The notes under the pieces were generated by a model. The model saw only the letters and a program-made list of their open reading frames with translations, did not search any database and was not told where the DNA came from. A program made the position numbers and the translations under genes. A stretch of 64,000 nt of DNA from Struthio camelus (lineage: Eukaryota; Chordata; Aves; Struthioniformes; Struthionidae), in the NCBI RefSeq assembly GCF_040807025.1, contig NC_090947.1:2356001-2420000 (forward strand). The letters run 5' to 3'. Of the stretch, positions 25,901 to 38,248 are shown piece after piece; positions within the stretch are counted from its first letter, which is position 1, and the number at the start of each line of letters is the position of its first letter.

Positions 25901-28711
25901 TAGCAAACTAGAAGCATCTAATAAAAACTGAGATTTTTTTTTTCTTTTGTTTTTAACAGACAGTGTTTTCTGATCTTCTGTTCCTAACTTGGGCGCAAAA
26001 CACAGAAAAAAAAAAATCCTTTTCACATGGAAAATTTTATTTTGTTTAAAAGAAATTCTTTAAAAATGTATCAATCATTTCTAACAGCAACTTGGAGACA
26101 ATACAAAATTTAATAATGCACAAACACATGTCTCAGTTCTGCATCTCTTGTCATTTGTTGTATTGCCTAAAGAAGTCAAAGGCTGCAAGAGCCCATCTAC
26201 TCCGGCAAACATAAATGAGACTTCATAACATCTGGCCAGATGCAAATTCTACCAGAGAAAATTCTGTTTCACAGTCGCAGCCATACATGCTGTGTATATC
26301 TTTCGTTGTAAATGCATATAGCCAGGAAAACATAAAGAAACTTCTGTCAAATAACAGGAGAACAGGAAACATTCATGCTACTTTTTTAAATGAAAAGGGT
26401 TTTTTTTGTTGGCTGGTCACTGGAAATAAGTTATAAATCTGACTGTGACCTCAGTTTGTATACTTGCCCTTTGAAAACGACTACAGGTGTTTACAAGCTT
26501 ATTTTGTATTCCACATAGTTTTGCTCATTTCTGGTGATCTATTATCATGTAACGATTATCTGAAACATGCCCCATTTCTTGCTGGAAATAAGTTCTCGTT
26601 GCACATAAGATAAGTTTTTGCTGGGATCATCCTGCGGTATACACATCCTGCACCAGGGCACATCCCAGAGCATCGGCTGACACCCTGTCTCAGAGAGCAA
26701 GGCTATCAGAGCACTTTGGAAAGGAGGAAGCACCTCCAGACGCTGAGAATCGGGGCTCACTGACTTGCGCTGATCCCTGCGGCGCGTCTCAGGATGGAGC
26801 GAGCGCCATCATTGCATGTTTTTGCCTGCTAGCCAGATCCTCTTCAAGGGGAAATCAGAGCGGTTACGCTGAAGGCAAGTGACCCACCATCTGCTCATCA
26901 GCTGTGAAGCAAACGCACAACACTTTTCAGCAAGGGCACAGCTGCAGAGTGGAGCCTTTCTGCTCATTTTTAACACAACCAACGTTTGTCAAAACAGAGA
27001 TGGGATTTTCAGAAGAACTCGATGTTGAGCTTGGCGATGTCAGCAAGATTTTGACCAGTGATTTCAGCAGAGGCAGGGAGAGCCCCGTGCAAAGCTTTTA
27101 AAAATCCTGCTGCCCTGACACCTGCAAAATCCCAAGGCTTTCCATCGAGTGGGTCTGAAACCAGCAGTGACTTTCAAACATCGTTAAAATAGGTGGTGGG
27201 TATAAGATCTAAAGCAGCTCCTTGTCACATAAGACCCTTATTACAGCAACATCCTTGAATCTCAAGAGCAGGAAAGTGCTAATAGCACCCTTCCTGCCGC
27301 TTTCTGAAGCGCCCGTCTATACATTGCCAAAAGATGTGGTTGCGCTGGGAGTCATGAGCTCTCCAACACGCGACATGGACAATGATAAAAACATGAAGTA
27401 TAACTGCAGAGCCAGAGATGGTTGGGGCATATTACCATGGCGTCGGCAAGAGGAAAGCAGGGTTAGTTCAGAAACACGGGTCACAGGGCTGTTGTCACAA
27501 CTTGACAACAGTGGGAACTGAAATGCCCGTGGGTGAACCTTGAAGCACTGGGATCACTCCTGCCTTTGATCTTCTCAGCAAGTAGCTGGAATCAGGTGGA
27601 AGAATATAATAACTAATAGTGCATTTCTGGAGCTCTGCAAATTCATGGAAACTGCAGTAAATCAAGGGTTAGAAGAGACGGTATGGACATGTACTTCACA
27701 TGCTCATGAGAGAACATCGTTAACAAGTACATCACAGTAAAGTATTGACTCAAACTCTTCTGTCTATCAAGACGATGACTGTGAAAACACATGGATCCAT
27801 TCTGCTGAGACTGAAATTAACCACTAACACTTTCCACATTATTTTTGCTCCTTCTGGAAAATGTTCACTTTTTGAAAGGTTTTGTAAAAATTTTGAAAGT
27901 GTCCTTGCACTGTTGCTAACCTGGCTGATCACCATCAGCTGTGCTCCAAAGACAGAAACAAAAAGAGAAAGTGAAAACAAGGAATAAAAAAAGTGTTTAA
28001 TTATCGAAAAAAAGGAGCTAATCAAATGGGTTTGTGAAAATTCTAAATGTAAAAACTGTATTCTGACAAAAGAATAGGTATGGCCTATTTTAGTAGAATG
28101 AGAAATCCACAGGAACAAAGGCAAATCCCTCTTCTACCTATTTTTTAGGTGCTTCAGCAAGAGCTTTTTAACTCATTTATTTTGGGTGGAGGTGACTGAC
28201 CCCACCTCTTCCCCTCCCCCCATCTCCTCCCAAATATAGCAGAAAAATAAATATTGTTTAACTCAAACATGTTACCTTTTTGTCCTCTAAACCAGAAAAC
28301 AGTAGGGGAAAAGTTTTTCAGATCAAACAATATGTTTCTTTGTATCTGAAGCAGTATGTTTCAGTTTTGGATTGGAGTAAATTTTTCACAATTTAGTAAC
28401 AAAACATTTAACTAAATTTAGCCTCATAATATCTTGTTGAAATCAAAACATTTCCCTTCTAAAATTTCAGCGAAAAACAGTTTTAATTAGGAAAAAACCC
28501 ACCCTTTTGAGCTGAATCTAACTTACATTCAACATCAGCTCACAATTAGTTTTTGTCCACCCAAAAATGCATTTTTTGGCACATCAAGTAAATGTTTACC
28601 AAGCTCTGGTTTGTGTATAAGCAGGTACTCTGGAGCCCTGATGTGCAGTTGGGTACTTGACTGCTACCACAATTTGAACATCGCTGTCCTATCTGCACTG
28701 CAGCTAAGAAC

Positions 28712-28775
28712 AAGGCTGCATTATGCTAGGTGCTGCAGGAACGCTCTGAGAAAAATAATTGCATCTGTATTATTA
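28712..28775 (-). mobile_element. MIR-type SINE 3' fragment, reverse
   Basis: GCATTATGCTAGGTGCTGCA matches the reverse complement of the conserved SINE tail 'tgtacagcgcctagcacaatggggc'. It is followed by an AT-rich ATT/ATC stretch to about 28793. Short and diverged. Confidence 0.45.
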
Positions 28776-30600
28776 TCATCATTATCATTATGGAAGCTTG
28801 GGTATCTCAGGTTTGTACAGGGTGGTATTCAACCATCAAAAAAACGGAGGAAGCAAAAGGCATTCCCTCGATTCTTCTCTTCTTTGGATTATACTATTCA
28901 TTTATTTCTAGTATTCAGCTTCCCTGTTGTCTTTAGCAGCTCATACTAGACTTTAAAGTTTTAACTTTGCTTAATTCTGTCAATAGCTGAGAACAGCAGA
29001 AAGAGATGATTGTCAACACAAGATTATAATATCTGTTTTGGCTCTTCAGTGGCTCTGAAAATGTGCGAGTATGGTTGAGGAGATGGAAAATAATATGAAA
29101 CACTCACTAACAGCATGCAGCATAGAAACTTAGAAAACCACTGTAGTCATTGACTCACAGATGGTCGAATGAACAACATGTTTCTATTCCTGTATTTAAT
29201 TAAATCTTAATTATGCCACCAACAGGGTTCAAAATAGCATTATGAAACAGCTTGCAAGAATACCAAAATCTGATTGGCTGATGAGACTTTGAACTCGTGC
29301 AATTATCTTCCCAAAAAAGTGCACACGTTGGATCTACAGTCTCTTCACCAAACAGCCGTTGCACCACAGCACACAATTCAAAATAGATTCATGTAAAATA
29401 TACTCAGTTAAAGGCATTGAGCTGATAAACTGAGAGATAGGTGTTAAATTAATGATGAGTTCGGTGGAAAGACCCCAGGAGTCAGAGGGAACCTCTTCAA
29501 GCCTCCAGCATACTCTGGATCAGGCAACTGCATGGAGGTTTTGCATCTTACCTTTGTTGGTCTTTGGACAAAACGGACCCATAATGAAATCAAGCAACAC
29601 TAATACAATTCTTCCATCAGCAGATCACGTGAGTTAATTAAAAACAGCTGCTTGAAATATTCCTTTGAATTGTCTTTTCATTGTTAAAAGAAGGCCCTCC
29701 ATTGAAAAGAAATATTTTCAGATTTTTTTTTAAATGTTTAAAAGTTAAACAACAGCAACTTGCAAATGCTTTTCCTCAAAGACTTTAGTTTCTGCAGTAC
29801 CTCTCAGAGAAACGGGTGCGAAGGATGGTGGGAGCTAACGCTGCCTTCTAACTTCAGCTCATCTGCCCAAACTCAAACCATCTCAAGCTGCTTTTCCAAG
29901 CTATCCCTAACGTTTTTTCCTGATCCCAGCTCCCTTAATAAAAAAAACATCCACTCGTCCTGACTACTGTTGCTTTACTTGGCATTTGATGTTCAGAGAA
30001 CAGATCACATGACCTTTTCTCCCTTACAAACATCACATGAAAGGACTACATATCTGTGAGCATAAAGAGCACAGCATCTGAGATGCACCTATCCTACAAG
30101 ATGCAGGTTCAAGAAGAAGTATAAGAGGTAAAAAATAAACAAACAAACAAACAAAAAAAAACTTACAATTTTAAACTTTTATCAAAAGGTTTGCCACACT
30201 GGTGAAGTTTTCATTGGTGAGCGCATATGGCAGTTGTTCAACAATTCGGTAGCCTTCCAGTCTTGGTCTGAAAAGACATCTTTTCTAAGCAGAGCAATGT
30301 ATTGGAGGGGAAAGGGTAAAATGGAAAGGTTATCACAGTTTTTATTCTTTTTCAATGAGCTATTAAAATTTAATTCATTCTGTTGAACAATCATTAGAAA
30401 AAATGATGTGATGCATTTCATAACAGGGTATATGCACTCTCTACATTTCTTAAGAAGGTGGTCGGAGGACATAAAGCAATGAGCAAGGCTCTGTGGAAAA
30501 TGTGGATTTAAAATTATTAAGGAAAAAAAAAAAAGGCCCATACTGCCCTTGTTGAAATTTTCTACCCGAGACCAGGAATATATTGAGGGTTACATTTTCA

Positions 30601-30654
30601 GTGAAAATTACAGGATTGCAATGGTTTCCATTTGAAAATGGAAACCCTTTTCAC
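30601..30654. repeat. Nested inverted repeat
   Basis: The inner arms GGTTTCCATTT and AAATGGAAACC (30623-30646) are perfect 11-bp inverted repeats with a two-base centre. Outer arms GTGAAAA (30601-30607) and TTTTCAC (30648-30654) pair around them. The arrangement resembles the end of a small palindromic transposon remnant or a hairpin; no target-site duplication was identified. Confidence 0.6.
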
Positions 30655-32554
30655 AATGATTTTTCCTCCCCTCTTTGAAGATATTTTTAAAGGTGAGCTC
30701 AACTTTCTAAGGAAAGCAGACCTGTTACACAAAAACTTTCATTAGCACAAAAAGCCAGATTTGAGTAGAGTGGGGGGAGAGGATCAGCGACGGGGAGAGA
30801 ACAGTTTCACTGGAAAACTTTAATCCACTCGAATCTTTCACCCAGATCCCCTGTGCTCAGAACAATTTCCCTTTGAAATTACAAAGGGTCTTCATCAAAA
30901 TGGAGAATGGAAAACCCTCAGGATGGAAGAAATTCATGCTTTGGACAACTTTTTGCCTGTCTCAGAGAGAAGGCAGATCATAGCATGCCTGTGCCAATTG
31001 GGAGCAAAACTGTCCGCACAACCGATATGCTTTATGTGACTCGGCATTCACCTGTGGGGTGTGCATGTCTAGGGAGGGAAGTTATCTCTGCTGCAGCCTT
31101 GATAAGCTAACAGGAGTACTATGAGACGCATGTATGGAAGCTTCCAGCCCTTTAAATTTTTATTTTGAAATGAAATATGACGCAGACATATTTAGTAGCT
31201 ATTTGGCAGAGCTCCCATTTCCTTTAAAAGCCCACCATATCTGCAGAGAGAAAACGTCTTTTCACAGTCTTTACTAGCACATTTTGATTTTCAACCTAAT
31301 TTGATTACTGATTCATCTTAAAGGAGAGGAGAGTTTTTCACGGGCTTTCCTTTTTCCCTAGTGAGGCCTCACACTCCCTGAAATATCCAAAACTGCTGAC
31401 ACAGTGTGCTCCTCCAAGAATCTAGGATCTTTCCCACTGAGTTACAAGCTGCCAAGGAGGCTATATTATAACAAAAGAAGTTTTTATATCCTCCTGTAGG
31501 CAGAATACTGGAAACTACCACAAAATGTGCATTATCTGAACTATATTTGTTGATGGTTAGAATCAGCTTATTTAGGAAATTTCCAGCTGACATGTAAACA
31601 CACCGCTAAGAAGGACAGAGACAGCAACTGTGATGCAGCCAGTGTCTAAACTCTCCTGGCTCCAGTCCTGGGGCTTAATATCTTAATAACTAGTCCTTAT
31701 GAGTCACTGCAGAAAAGGAGCCAGAATTGCTTTTGTCACATTTGGTAAGTGGACTGAAATGCAATCATGGACCGTGCAATGACTCAAAATGGGGCAGGAT
31801 GAAACATCTCCATTGCAACAGAAATGCCATCATTTGCTAGAGACCTTGCAGGGTTACTTAAACATAACCAAATCTTCGCTGGTGACAGAAAGATTCATCA
31901 AACTGAAACTACCTTATGAAACAGAAGCAGCCTCCATGAATGATTTCCAGACTGAAATCATGTTATAGTAACAGCCTGGTTGACCTCTCCATCACAAGTG
32001 CTGTCTTGTGGCACGGTTGCCCCAATCACCCATCTCTCCTGGCCATCTTGGCACAGCCAACACGGTGGTCGCATGAGATTCATGCAGGTAATAGGCAAAA
32101 CCTGGCTGCTCTTGAACAACCAAGAAGATATGTGAAGTAACTTTACAGGATGAAAGCATCCTGTAGGCCTCCTATGTGTGAACTGGGAATAAGGCATACA
32201 TTTTTAAGGGTGAGGAACTAGCACCAGACTACTAAAAGAAGTGGCAGACTCTGTGTCTCTTGACATCTCGAGCCTCAGACCAGCAACGTCTCTCATATTT
32301 TCTCATCTCTTCCTGCTGCAAAGGCGATAAGAAGAGATTAATTCAGTGACAGTGGTTTTACTTTTTATTCTGCTTTCTTTTTACTGGACAAGTAGAGGAT
32401 AGGGATTAATAGGGATTAAAAGGAAAATTAACACAAGAAAAATGTGAAAAGCTTAAAAGGAAAGAAGGAGAGGGACAGGGAGTGAAAATTTTTAAGCAAA
32501 CAAGTCAGTGGGCTCAAAACAGGTGTAACTGGACAAAGTTCTCCAGCTTACCAT

Positions 32555-32615
32555 AAACATGAGGTCAGATTAGGTGATCAGACAGCACCTTTTGACATTA
32601 AACTTCTTGGACACT
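32555..32615 (+). mobile_element. CR1-type LINE 3' tail remnant
   Basis: GGTCAGATTAGGTGATCAGA followed by CACCTTTTGACATTAAAC resembles the 'ggtcagactagatgatcataatggtcccttctgaccttaaa' 3' end of sauropsid CR1 elements. No reverse-transcriptase coding sequence is present, as expected for a short 5'-truncated copy. Confidence 0.5.
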
Positions 32616-35600
32616 TCATTAAATCAGTGAAGAGCACTAATGGTTCCCAGAAGGACTGCCTGAATTTTCACTAAATCAGAAAGATTTGGTGCATCCCAAA
32701 CTTTAAAGATCAGTTTTGCTCAAAAAAGTGCCATTGTACAAAAAACGACTGACAATTTCTGCCTCCTGGTTAATTTCTGCACCAGACCCTAACCTGAAAT
32801 GCAAATGAAATGCAAACAGGCAGAGCAAAGTGGATGGGAAGAGAAATTTACTACTGGCCAGCCCACCTGCTCAATCTGGAGCCTGAAAATCAAGATGATG
32901 TCTTTCTTTTCCATTTTGTGCCTCATCACGAGCAATACAAAATTTGCAAGCTGAATTATGCTAATTGCTGCTCCACAGTTCCATTATATCCACTATATTG
33001 CACTGTTTTCCCTAAACTGCAGCTGATGGGAAAAGAAAATATGCAGGAGCTAGTCATGAACTCTGGAGTGGGCCGTGCCAGCTCACTCCTTCTACTTTTT
33101 TGAAAATGTTAGACTTAGATGATGAGTTAACTCTGCATTTACTAATGGGACCAAGGAAGAGCAAATCTGAAAGTAAAAGAATACTATTTTGAATGCAAGC
33201 AAGCAGCTTTCTTTTGGGGAAAGGCAACGTTTTTTTACATACGAGTTTCACAGGGTAAAACTGAACTCTTACAGTGACTTTGCGGTCAGCAAAGTGTTTG
33301 TAAAAACATCACCTTATGAGTCATCCGCTGTGTTCCCCATGCACATTTACAGACATATCTGTCAATCTCAGCAACAAAACTCGGTTTATTCCTGTTGGAA
33401 CAGCAGATTCAGAATAGCTCTGAGAGAGGGAACTACATCCCCCTCTGGCTCCTGTCTTCACAGGACATGTTAACTAAAATCCTCCTTGCAGAATCCGATT
33501 ACTGGCAAAGATGTAAGAACAAGAAGGAATGCTACTAGATATTCAGGTCACCTTCTGCAAAGAAAAAGTAGGGCTGCCCAGAGAAGGGAATAGATTCCAT
33601 TCCCTCCCCCCACCTCCCCCCCAAAAAAACCTTCTGGAACGGTGCTTTCATTTGAAATTCTTCATGAAAGAGTTGTTATGAATGGAAAATTCCCTCTCAT
33701 TTTCATTGCCAAGAGGTGGGGGAAAAAGGAGAAAGGATTTGTCATGTGTGGGGTGCTCCCCACTGCCTGCCTCACTGATTCCTTTGTCCCTCTTGTTCTC
33801 AATGGAAAAAAAGGAAAAGTGTGAAAGAGTCAGGAACAGGGTGAAGAAATACTAAAGAAAAAGTTATTCTCCGTTCCTTGATTTTTTTTTTTTACTTTCC
33901 CCTTCTAAATGAGCAACAAATAGCCGTGAAGTAAACGAGTGAAAAAACTTGTCCCTAGTAATATTTCCCTCATTTTCTACTAAACCTAGGAGAGTTTTAC
34001 GTAATTATTACAAACGTGAGGATATCTAAAAGCTTCAGGATTGGGAGGGGTACCCTCTTTTTGAGAGACAAGAAACAGAAATAGAGGAAGTAAGAATTCT
34101 CTTTCATTTCAAATTGAATTGCTCCCTGCAAAATATGTGAGGAACCTGAAAGAAAGTGGGAGTTATACATTCATTTACAAATTAAAAATGTAGATATATC
34201 AACAATTCATTACTTCCTCCTCATTTTGAAACATTGAAGGGAAAATATTGGAAACTGTAATTTCCAAAAAATTATCATCATTTTTGTCTAAGTTGTATTT
34301 TCCAGCAAAACAAAACAAAGCAATACAAATCTTATCAGTGACATGTTTTGGTCTTCTCTCTCCAACAGTCTCTTATTTTTAACCCAAGAGATTTGTATCT
34401 GGGTCAAATGTATGACCAATAGGCCTCTTTCTACAGCACAAGATTTAGCCTGTCATTTCTCAGGTTAGAAATACATTTTGCAAACTCTGTTAGGGTCAGT
34501 GATTAGAGTAAGTTTAAGGACAATTCATATTCCATACGAATTGGTTGGTCCATTCCTAGTGACAACAGCCAGAATATCAAATATAAGACAAAACTGGCCT
34601 ACTTAATGATATTTAAAACACATGGCATAACAATATATACCACGCATTTCCATAGCTTTGTGTGTGCCTGTTACCGATCGGCCTTGCGTTATAATGAAAA
34701 TATTACTACACATTGTATTGCCATCCGCTCCCCCTTTCCCTTCCCTCCACATGGAAGGATTTCGTCACATGTCTGCTCCAGTCTGATTTTGTTATTCGCC
34801 AATGCTGCATGCCTGACAGATGTTTGCTTGCAAATTTCTAAATCAATCTGTATTGGCTTCCCTTTGCTCCCACTGCATTTGCGAGGAATTTTACCCCATC
34901 TGTATCAGGAGCAAAGCAGTCCACCTATTCCTGCCTCCTTCCCACTTCAGCTAGGTGAACCAATACAGTGGTAGTGGGAAACAACATGCTTGGGAACATA
35001 CAGTAGGAAAAAAACCTTCCTATGTCGTTTCCTACATTTTCATGGTCTTCTGCCAGAGGGCAAAATAAATGTGCCAATACAGAGAGATCCATGAGCAGAA
35101 AGCACTCTGATGGCTCTGGGCTGACCCTCATGTCATGCAAGCTAAGAAGTTTACCCCTCCGGCATCAACATCCCTCAGTAAGTTCCTGCATCAAGCCCAC
35201 ATCTTGGAGGCTTGAGGGCTGGAAGAAAGGGTCTGGGGACCTTGCGACTAATAGGTGGGTGGCCCTTCATCATCCACAGACTGAGCACATCTGACTTGTT
35301 GACCAAAAAGTGCCACTAAAACAACACACTGCTGCTGTTAGCAGAATCACACCACCACAAGGAAGCACACCAAAGGTGCTTTCACTGACTTCCCCTATAC
35401 CTCCGCGGAAATCTTGATCACCAGCTATGTTTCTATGCACCTTTGCTAGGCAACACCCGGCTTGCAGAGGTTTCACATTAAAATCTCCCTCCATTCCTGT
35501 CCACATAAGTATTTTTGCATAGAGAAAAAAGACAATATTAAAAGAGCAGTCACACTTTGAGTTTTTCAAAATTATTCAAGTGAGATCAGACGACAGACTC

Positions 35601-37929
35601 ATCTTTTGTTACACTTGAGGTAAACGATGCTGCCTATATCCCCTAAATAAAACTTGTCATGCCTCCCGAAAACTCCCTTTAGGAAGTTCTCAGTTTCTTG
35701 AAAAATAAATTGTTTATTTTCAATACACTGTCCTTCTGTCTGTTTTCCAAATCAGGTTTTTGACAAAACAATGAAATGTGCTTCCATCAAAAATTAGATC
35801 CCTCTGAAAAAAACATGGAGCAACTCTAGTTACAAAATACCACTGAGATCTTGTTGCAAAACATTCAGTGAGACACTGAGGTTCCTAGTTTTTAGTTTAG
35901 GCTTTGCCTCAGAAGCTAGAAGGTGTATGTCCCACCAACCCTGTCAAAGGTTCAGAAAGTGCCATTTGTGCTTTTTGTAGTGTCGCACTGCAGAACTTGG
36001 TTCTTCGTTAGCCAAGCAAGTCTCGGTTCCCAAGATGAGGCTGAACCAGTACAAACCGAGTCAATGAAGTGTTTCTATTACTTTTTCCAAGGTTGCTCTT
36101 CTCCTGTTCTACTTTTTGTGCAGGCAAGCTCTCTTCAGGCTTCTTTCACTGAACAGTCGGAGGGAAGAGTTTTTTAATGATGAACCTGTTTTTTTGGAGG
36201 TTCTTTTGGATTTTTTTTACAGCTCAGTAAATGCATGTCACTTGGTTCTTGAAGGGCATTTTGCATAGAAATCAAGGGGCTTTATTGGAATTTAATCTAG
36301 GTCAGAAATGTTTGACCTGCCTCTTGGTGTGATGCCAGAGAATAAAGCGCGTCTAAAAGTATTCCTCTAGTTTCATTGCAGGGACTGTGGATCTGTGCTA
36401 CCCTCACTGCAGAAGGAAAATAGAAGACAACCAAGCAGATGTGGAGAAACAATGAGGTGTTGTAGAGTGACTGGCTAGGAAGATAAACCCTCACAGAATC
36501 CTTAAGCAAATTCAAGCACTCCAGGAAGTCATGTAAGCAATCAGGAAAGGTGATTTCATCCCTCCTCAGTCTTTGCATTTCAAAGGCAGCCTGCAAGGCC
36601 AAGACTCAGAGCTATGAAGGCAGATTCCACTTTGAGTGGCATAACCAAGGATTAGGCTGACAGTCTGAGATCTTGGGAGGCTGTGAGCAGTGACCCATAG
36701 AAGTGACACACCAGTGCAACCAGAAATGAGGAAATCAGGGTCTGCAAAGTGCTGAGTGTCTGGGACAGGGAGCAGGCAGTCATGGCCAGTCCAGGTCATG
36801 AATGGGAGCAAGAGACGTGGCTCACAGCCATCTGTGAGGGTTTCCCAGCTAGCAAGACTGCTGCGGTGCAGTCCATATCCCATGGATGTACCCACTGTCT
36901 GCCTCAGGATCAGTTCACCCATCCTTCCCAAGAGATAATTCACAGCAGCAATCAGAGCAAGATAAGAGCAGACTCACAGTCACCATGTGGGAACTCACGC
37001 AGGCTCATGTGCCCAGAGACTCATTAAGGAATTTCAGCCAGCCATCGCTGAATGAAACAGCACAGGCTGTCACTCAGGAGCAGAAGGTCTTTTACGTGAA
37101 CAAGATGGTAAAGGGATCTAATAAACTGGGGATCCCCCAGGAGACTCCTGTTTCCTTCCTCTCCAGTCTTCCCAGCAGTCAATGGACCAACAGTCTTCAT
37201 GCTTGGATGTGAGAGTAGTCCCGCTGAAAGCCAATTGTATCTCCTGCTCTGTTCTCTACCATCCTGCAGAAAACAGCTTATCACACTGCTTTATCCTTCC
37301 CTTTCAATCAGCTGAACAATTCTGGGATCCTCCAATGGTTTTCTTCTCCCAATCCTAAAATAAGAATTTCCTACTGGTGATAAAACTACAGAAGAGCCAC
37401 ACTAAATTCCCACCAGGCACATCTATTGTCAGAGCCAGCAGCAGCTCCTACAGCTAAGTCCTTCTAATGTTAATTCTTTCTAAATGAAAGACTGCCTAAT
37501 GGAATATTGAAAATTGAAGCTCTGAGGTCTGCAAGCAGCTCCCCTGAACATTTATTACTTTTTCAGGTATCCTCTGCTACATCAAAATTATACCGATGGT
37601 TCTGTCACAACTGCAAAAGCAATGGTTTCAATGTCTTGCCCATACACAAAAGGTAAGTCAGTTTATACAAAGGGTTTTCCAGTTATATTTCCTCCATGTG
37701 TTGTTTTTATGTATCTTCCAGGGAAATGCAACCGGAGAATTCGAATTTAATAAACTCAGGATATGGGGCACTATTAAGTCTTCAAAGGATAATCAAACAA
37801 CAGTGATGGATCAAAGGCCTACAAAAATATTGCAAGAAATTATTGGCCCTTTAGGAGACTGAGACATGACAAATGCCTACTGGACTCGTACGTTAGCCCT
37901 CTTGTGAGGGCAGAATTATTAAAAGTTGC

Positions 37930-38000
37930 TGCAAAGCCTGCTGAGAGCAACATAAAGATTTCTGCTGACTTTGCAAGTTCTGGATTAGACTACAGGTCAC
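37930..38000 (+). mobile_element. Possible sauropsid repeat fragment
   Basis: GCTGACTTTGCAAGTTCTGG followed by ATTAGACTAC resembles the 'actgacttcaatgggagctgctggattaggcc' tail seen in many reptile and bird repeats. Weak and short. Confidence 0.25.
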
Positions 38001-38093
38001 TCAATAGAGAATGCAGTGGAACCAACAGTAAACTTCATCTTAGTCAAAAGAGCAAAAGAGAAGGAAATGAAACATCATAGTAGTATTGATGCC

Positions 38094-38109
38094 AAAAAAA
38101 AAAAAAAAA
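38094..38109. repeat. A-run (16 bases)
   Basis: An uninterrupted A mononucleotide tract, with no flanking element recognised. Confidence 0.85.
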
Positions 38110-38228
38110 TAACAAAGCTCAATAGATAATGACAAAGCTGGGGGAGGTGCAGGCTGAGGACAGTTACACTTTTTATCTCTCCTCTTTCAGCAATTAAATG
38201 CAAGTTAAAAGAACTCTGAGCAAAAATA

Positions 38229-38248
38229 CACACACACACACACACACA
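38229..38248. repeat. CA dinucleotide microsatellite
   Basis: About ten uninterrupted CA units. A likely polymorphic marker, with no gene nearby. Confidence 0.9.

Larger units (their letters stand above)
20000..30000. other. Non-coding intergenic interval, second part
   Basis: No supported gene. The stretch contains a CTCF-like motif (20057-20068), C/A homopolymer runs (21121-21136, 22937-22956, 24897-24912) and a minus-strand MIR-type fragment (28712-28775). The 21.9-22.7 kb and 25.1-26.5 kb stretches are AT-rich with few CpGs, which is common in long-range enhancer regions of developmental genes, but I see no diagnostic element. Confidence 0.55.

Noticed and set aside
28340-28520. AT-rich stretch with TTGAAATCAAAACATTT-type words as a transposon remnant
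   Set aside because: It recalls old AT-rich repeats, but no clear terminal repeats or block order could be shown, so it was not listed as an element.
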